From positions 30,069,939 to 30,133,938 of the forward strand of contig NC_073305.1 of the NCBI RefSeq assembly GCF_027595985.1: DNA of 64,000 nt. The letters are read 5' to 3'. Source of the DNA: Sorex araneus (Eukaryota; Chordata; Mammalia; Eulipotyphla; Soricidae). Within the stretch, counting starts at the first letter, position 1, and the number at the start of each line of letters is the position of its first letter. Positions 60,183 to 64,000 of the stretch are shown here, piece after piece. The translations under genes were made by a program, and so were the position numbers. The notes beneath the pieces were generated by a model. It was not told the origin of the DNA. It saw only the letters and a list, made by a program, of their open reading frames with translations, and did not search any database.

Positions 60183-61157
60183 CACCTTCTCCAGATGGAA
60201 TCCCGGTGACCATGAGCTCTGGTATGTGGCTATAGGAATATTCCTCCGAACCACGCAGGACCTTTCCTGATATACAAAGTGAGCAATGGAAAACAAATGA
60301 TCTAGCATCTGCCCCTGCCCCAAACTAGAGAGAGCGGAACAGTGACATGCAGGGCCTCTCGGGATGGGGTGTGAAACCAGCCCTTCTCCCCGCCCCGACG
60401 ATGCCCCAAGTTGCCACCCCCAAATGGCTCCTGGCTCCTGAATGGCCATGATCCCAGAGGCATGCAAACCAATCTCAGAACCCAGTGGCTTTTGGCAAAA
60501 ATGCATTTGGACTGAGCACTAAACCATGGCGCTGTGCCACCCCAGGCGGGGAAAGGTGTTTGTCCCTTCTGCCTTTTCTCCCCAGTGGCGCGGTGGCTGC
60601 CACCTTTTCAGAGCCTATTGGACAGCCAGGCATGAGACTGCAGTGACATGACGAGCGGGGCCTCACACAGGATGGGAGGTGGAACCAGCCCTTCTCCCCG
60701 CCCCAATGAGGCCCCGAGTTGCTGCCCACAAACGGCTCTTGGCTCCTGAACAGCCATGATCCCTGAGGCACACAAAACAATCTCGGAACCCAGTGGCTTT
60801 TGGCAGAAATTTCTCCAGACTTATTACTAAAATATCAGAAATACAAAATGCTCTTCATATCAGCAATAGAAAACAAATTATCTAATGATGGCTTTTCGGC
60901 AGGTCTGAATGTTGGGGAAAATTCCAAATAATAATGGTGGATCATTTGTTGAAATATTGAATGTGATCAAAACGAGAGAGAGAGTAAAGTGAAAATCGTC
61001 TACCACATAGGTGGGGGGAGGGGTGGGATGGGGAGTATACTGGGGTTCTTGGTGGTGGAGGGTGTGCACTGGTGAGGGGATGGGTGCTTGATCATTGTAT
61101 GACTGAGATTTAGACTGGAAAGTTTTGTAACTGTTCTCATGGTGATTCAATAAAAAA
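60183..61157 (+). mobile_element. 5'-truncated L1 3' end, 975 bp, with 14-bp TSD and 308-bp internal tandem duplication
   Basis: Flanked by aaaaagaattgtga at 60169-60182 and 61158-61171, exact. Inside, two GC-rich units lie 308 bp apart (gcccttctccccgcccc at 60380 and 60688; cccagtggcttttggca at 60481 and 60789). The common 3' terminus ctcatggtgattcaat and poly(A) follow. The open frames here are readings through these units. Confidence 0.93.
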
Positions 61158-61171
61158 AAAAAGAATTGTGA

Positions 61172-61611
61172 AATGAAAGAGAATTCTACAAGTCCTACAA
61201 CTATATCCTAATTTTTCTTAATGAATTCTCATTTTTGATACCATATGTTTTGGATACCTAAGCTTTACTCTTTCTTCGTTAACAGAATACACTATCAACA
61301 GAGCTGTTCAAACTATCCATAGATGAATAAAAACATAGAATTTAAGATCAAACATCAGTGACCACTATCTATTATCAATGACCATGGATACATTTAGGTA
61401 TTTTATTATATCTTGAGTTTTCGGGAAAATATTCATAAACTCAAAGTTATCTTCTCAACAATATCATGAATCAAGTATAAGTAAACCCAGTTTATAATGA
61501 AGTTTGGCAAGATAAAATGTTATAACCAAAACTTTAATAACCTTTAAAGCAAAACCAAGAGCAAGACTAAGTCTACATGACAGTAAGAATCCTTTATCGC
61601 CACATCTATTT
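61172..61611. other. No recognised feature
   Basis: AT-rich unique sequence. Confidence 0.4.
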
Positions 61612-61755
61612 AATTTTTTTGTTTGTTTGTTTGCTTTAAGCCACAATCAGTTCTTAGGGATAACTATGTACTCAGGGAGAACTCCTGGAAGCGATCAGGG
61701 AACCATATAAGGTATGTACAAAACAAGCACCTTGACAACTATCACTCCAGCCCCT
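61612..61755 (-). mobile_element. SINE-1, antisense, shortened
   Basis: (TTTG)n start, taagccacaatcagttctta, gaactcctggaagcgatcag, head tatcactccagcccc. The B-box region is deleted. Confidence 0.8.
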
Positions 61756-61769
61756 CTCTACAATTTTGG

Positions 61770-61940
61770 TTGGGGGCCACAACTAGCACTGCTCGGAGAT
61801 TACTCCTAGCTATGTGCTCAAGGATCATTATTGATGGTACTCAGGGGACCTTGTGGGACTGGCAATTGAATCTGGGTTAGCAAGGCAAAAAACAAACAAA
61901 CAAACAAAAAACCTACCTACTTCCCTGTCTCTCCAGACCT
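61770..61940 (-). mobile_element. SINE-1, antisense, with internal CAAA run
   Basis: gggggccacaactagcactg, ggtactcaggggaccttgtg, gcaattgaatctgggttagc, then an unusual (CAAA)n inside the head region (61889-61908) before tgtctctccagacct. Confidence 0.78.
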
Positions 61941-62002
61941 CCACAGCTATTTGTGCTTCAAGTTTTGGGTTTCCTCTCCAACGTACTTTACAACTGAAAA
62001 TG

Positions 62003-62061
62003 GTGCCTGGCATGAAAGCTTGTAACTATCTCACTGTGATTCAATAAAAATTTTTTTTTAA
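62003..62061 (+). mobile_element. L1 3'-terminal scrap
   Basis: tggcatgaaagcttgtaact, atctcactgtgattcaataa and an A/T tail; only about 55 bp of the L1 end. Confidence 0.8.
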
Positions 62062-62621
62062 ATGATGCCTGTGTGAAAAGTAAGGCCAGTGTTATGAATC
62101 AATGTTTATCTTTCTGAGTGAACCTCTGTTCTTGGCAGTGCTTGTCTGGCTCAATACTGGGATTCCCTCTTAGGCTGATTATAGTTTTTCTATATCACCC
62201 TGTGCATCATCTATGCTTTGTCTTCTGTCGTATCTCCATTGCTTACACCCTGCCTTTCATCCTTTTTATTCCTTTCTCTTCACCAAGAACCAAAGTGACC
62301 AGGCTTAAGAACTTTAGGAGCAGACTGACTATACCAGTACCTATAAAACTTTGCAATGTTTGACATGAGATTCTTAACTATCTTCAAAGAGGGTAAAAAT
62401 AAATCTACTTCACAGAGAGCTCTTAGTAAGAACAAATGAGATTAGGCATGCAATATTCTTGTCTGAGTATAATAGAATATGAATGTTCAAAGAATGTTGC
62501 AGGAAATAAATTCAGCTCTTATGAACATATTGTTTCAGTGGGAAAAAAAAGTGAAAAGTATTTCTCATTACTGAAAAATAAGCCTCCATGGATAGCCCAC
62601 TGAAGATGACTTGTGCTTCCT
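62062..62621. other. No recognised feature
   Basis: Unique-looking spacer. Confidence 0.4.
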
Positions 62622-62794
62622 TTTTGTTTGTTTTGGGGCCACATCCAGTGATACTCTGGAGTTATTCCTGGCTCTGTACTCAGGAATTACTCTTATAAAT
62701 GCTCAGGGGACCATATGGGATGCCAAGAATTGAACCTGGGCTGATAGTGTGCAAGGTAAGCACCCTACCCACATTATTATTATTCAGGCTCCAA
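62622..62794 (-). mobile_element. SINE-1, antisense
   Basis: ggggccacatccagtgatac, tactcaggaattactcttat, gaattgaacctgggctgata, head diverged (attattattattcaggctcc). Confidence 0.88.
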
Positions 62795-62939
62795 AATTTG
62801 TTTTCATAAAGCAAGTGTATTTGTATGTGTTTGTTGCCTTAAAAATTAAAAAGTGCTTTTGTAGAATTCTATGCCATACTCACCATAAGACAGCATTTCC
62901 TAAAACCTGGTGGAAATAAAATCCTGCTAACAGCTTCCC

Positions 62940-63165
62940 CTGTGATGAATTCTCTGACAGTCCTGTACAAAACATTAGGGATTGAGTCTGCATCAGCCCA
63001 ATATTCTCCTCAGTGGGATATATACTCAGTGGGTAACTTTAAAAGTAATAAAATTCTACTGTCGCACAATATAAACGAACCTAAAAATATTAGTGAAGTC
63101 AGAAAGAAGACAAATATCATATGATTTCAATCATACATTGTATACGAAGAAAACATGAAAACAAG
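62940..63165 (+). mobile_element. Old L1 ORF2 3' fragment (L1M-like)
   Basis: tattagtgaagtcagaaaga, agacaaatatcatatgattt, caatcatacattgtatacg follow the known L1 pattern 'ctaagtgaaataagccag..aaagacaaatactgtatgatt'. Translated pieces (SEVRKK..., then MISIIHCIRRKHENKK in another frame) fit a frameshifted ORF2 end. Confidence 0.55.
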
Positions 63166-63199
63166 AAAGTCAAACCAAACAACCACCCCACATTTATAT

Positions 63200-63374
63200 A
63201 TATATTTTTTTGCTTTTTGGGTCACACCCAGCGATGCTCAGGGGTTACTCCTGGATTTGCACTCAGGAATTACTCCTGGCGGTGCTTGGGGGACCATATG
63301 GGATGCCGGGGATCGAACCCGGGTCGGCCGCGTGCAAGGCAAATGCCCTACCCGCTGTGCTATCGCTCCGGCCC
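63200..63374 (-). mobile_element. SINE-1, youngest-looking copy, with TSD
   Basis: Essentially consensus (gggtcacacccagcgatgct, ggatcgaacccgggtcggcc, tgctatcgctccggccc). Flanked by ccccacatttatat at 63186-63199 and 63375-63388, exact 14 bp. Confidence 0.97.
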
Positions 63375-63483
63375 CCCCACATTTATATTTTAAGACCAAT
63401 TAGTTGTTACCAGAAAGCAAGGGGTTAAGGCCTTAGATGAAACAGGACAAAGTTATGCAATGAACGTTATAATAATATTTTTC

Positions 63484-63585
63484 TTTGGGCAGGGGAGGCA
63501 TTCCTGGCAGTGCTCAGAGGAACATGTGATGCCAGGGAATGAACCCACTGCTCTAGTTTTTTGAGCCATCTACCTTGCCCTCTAG
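63484..63585 (-). mobile_element. SINE-1 fragment, antisense
   Basis: cattcctggcagtgctcaga, ggaacatgtgatgccaggga, atgaaccc. Both ends degraded. Confidence 0.7.
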
Positions 63586-63692
63586 AATAAAATTTAAAAA
63601 AATAATTTAACTTAGAATATATGATAAGTTTAATGATGTACATCTGAAATGTATGTGTCATAATGCAATGAGACTTTACTAAAATATTTAAC

Positions 63693-63868
63693 CTTTAAAA
63701 TTTTGGGGCCATACCTAGCAATAGCTCAGCGGGTAGTTCTGGGTCGGGTTTGCATTCAGGAATCACTCCAGATGATGCTCAGGGGACCATACAGAATGCC
63801 GGGTATTGAACCTGGGTGGGCCATGTGCAAGGCAAATGCCCTACACTCTATGCTATCACTTCAGCTCC
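63693..63868 (-). mobile_element. SINE-1, antisense, with TSD
   Basis: ggggccatacctagcaatag, gggtattgaacctgggtggg, head tatcacttcagctcc. Flanked by aaatatttaac at 63682-63692 and 63869-63879, exact. Confidence 0.93.
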
Positions 63869-64000
63869 AAATATTTAACTACCTTATCAATAGATTTACT
63901 TTCTATACATCAGATATTTGTAGATTTCCAAAATTTCGATGGATTTGGATTTAGATTTCCCCAAAAAATGATGTGTTATGATTGAGAGTTAGCCAATAAG

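Larger units (their letters stand above)
21172..64000 (-). other. Inferred GADL1 intronic DNA (last intron, open at the right edge)
   Basis: GADL1 is transcribed right to left, so sequence 5' of the last exon lies at higher coordinates. No upstream GADL1 exon was recognised between 21.2 and 64 kb. I looked for the expected region leading into a Pro-Glu-Phe-Trp-like stretch before the last intron. If that negative holds, the last intron exceeds 42.8 kb. A short exon could have been missed by eye. Confidence 0.55.

Noticed and set aside
60165-60780. Two long minus-strand ORFs (113 and 101 codons) resembling each other
   Set aside because: They resemble each other because they read the two 308-bp repeat units of an L1 3'UTR.
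1-64000. CRISPR arrays, operons, phage or other microbial systems
   Set aside because: Repeat architecture, splice site, SINEs and LINEs are all vertebrate. The only regular arrays are microsatellites and L1 3'UTR units.

Overview
The window is AT-rich, interspersed-repeat-dominated mammalian nuclear DNA. The commonest repeat is a tRNA-derived SINE of about 170 bp, with the Pol III B box GGTTCGATCC and a body ending in a CCCAAAAAGC(A)n tail. I recognise it as the shrew (Sorex) SOR-type SINE; here it is called SINE-1. A second tRNA-headed SINE family (SINE-2) has a different body and a tail built from CAGTGA units. These two families, together with lineage-type LINE-1 3' ends and old MIR, L2 and hAT fragments, point to a shrew or close relative (Eulipotyphla). 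The species call rests on recognition, not on a search.

One exon of a cellular gene is convincing: the terminal coding exon of GADL1 (PLP-dependent acidic amino-acid decarboxylase-like 1) at 20998-21171 on the minus strand. It has an intact frame, a stop codon and a strong splice acceptor. By inference, everything to its right (21172-64000) is GADL1 intron and everything to its left is 3'UTR and then downstream intergenic DNA. In other mammals the downstream neighbour is TGFBR2, but no TGFBR2 sequence was recognised here.

Layout. 0-20 kb: downstream DNA with SINE-1 copies, SINE-2 copies, several L1 3' ends, an L2 remnant (18.2-18.6 kb), an 18-bp perfect hairpin and a 176-bp tandem duplication. 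20-21.6 kb: GADL1 exon, presumed 3'UTR and a MIR. 22-36 kb: sparse intron with scattered SINEs, an LTR-like block (27 kb), a hAT-like fossil (29 kb), a dispersed 160-bp duplication (32.5/33.4 kb) and an unidentified broken ORF (35.2-35.7 kb). 36-40 kb: a 315-bp L1 tail with perfect 17-bp target-site duplications, and a 1.85-kb L1 3' end carrying ORF2 remnants and a nested SINE. 41-51 kb: SINEs, a GGAA microsatellite and more L1 3' ends. 52.3-54.4 kb: L1 3'UTR copies with modular and tandemly repeated structure. 54.5-64 kb: SINE-1 copies, GATA and TA microsatellites, a 975-bp L1 tail with an internal 308-bp tandem duplication, and a run of same-strand SINEs at the right end.

No operons, RNA-gene clusters, CRISPR arrays or microbial genes are present. 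Most short ORFs are frames through SINEs or L1 3'UTRs. The most interesting content is retroelement biology: one GC-rich module appears joined to both L1-type and SINE-2-type 3' ends, and L1 3'UTRs repeatedly show tandem units.
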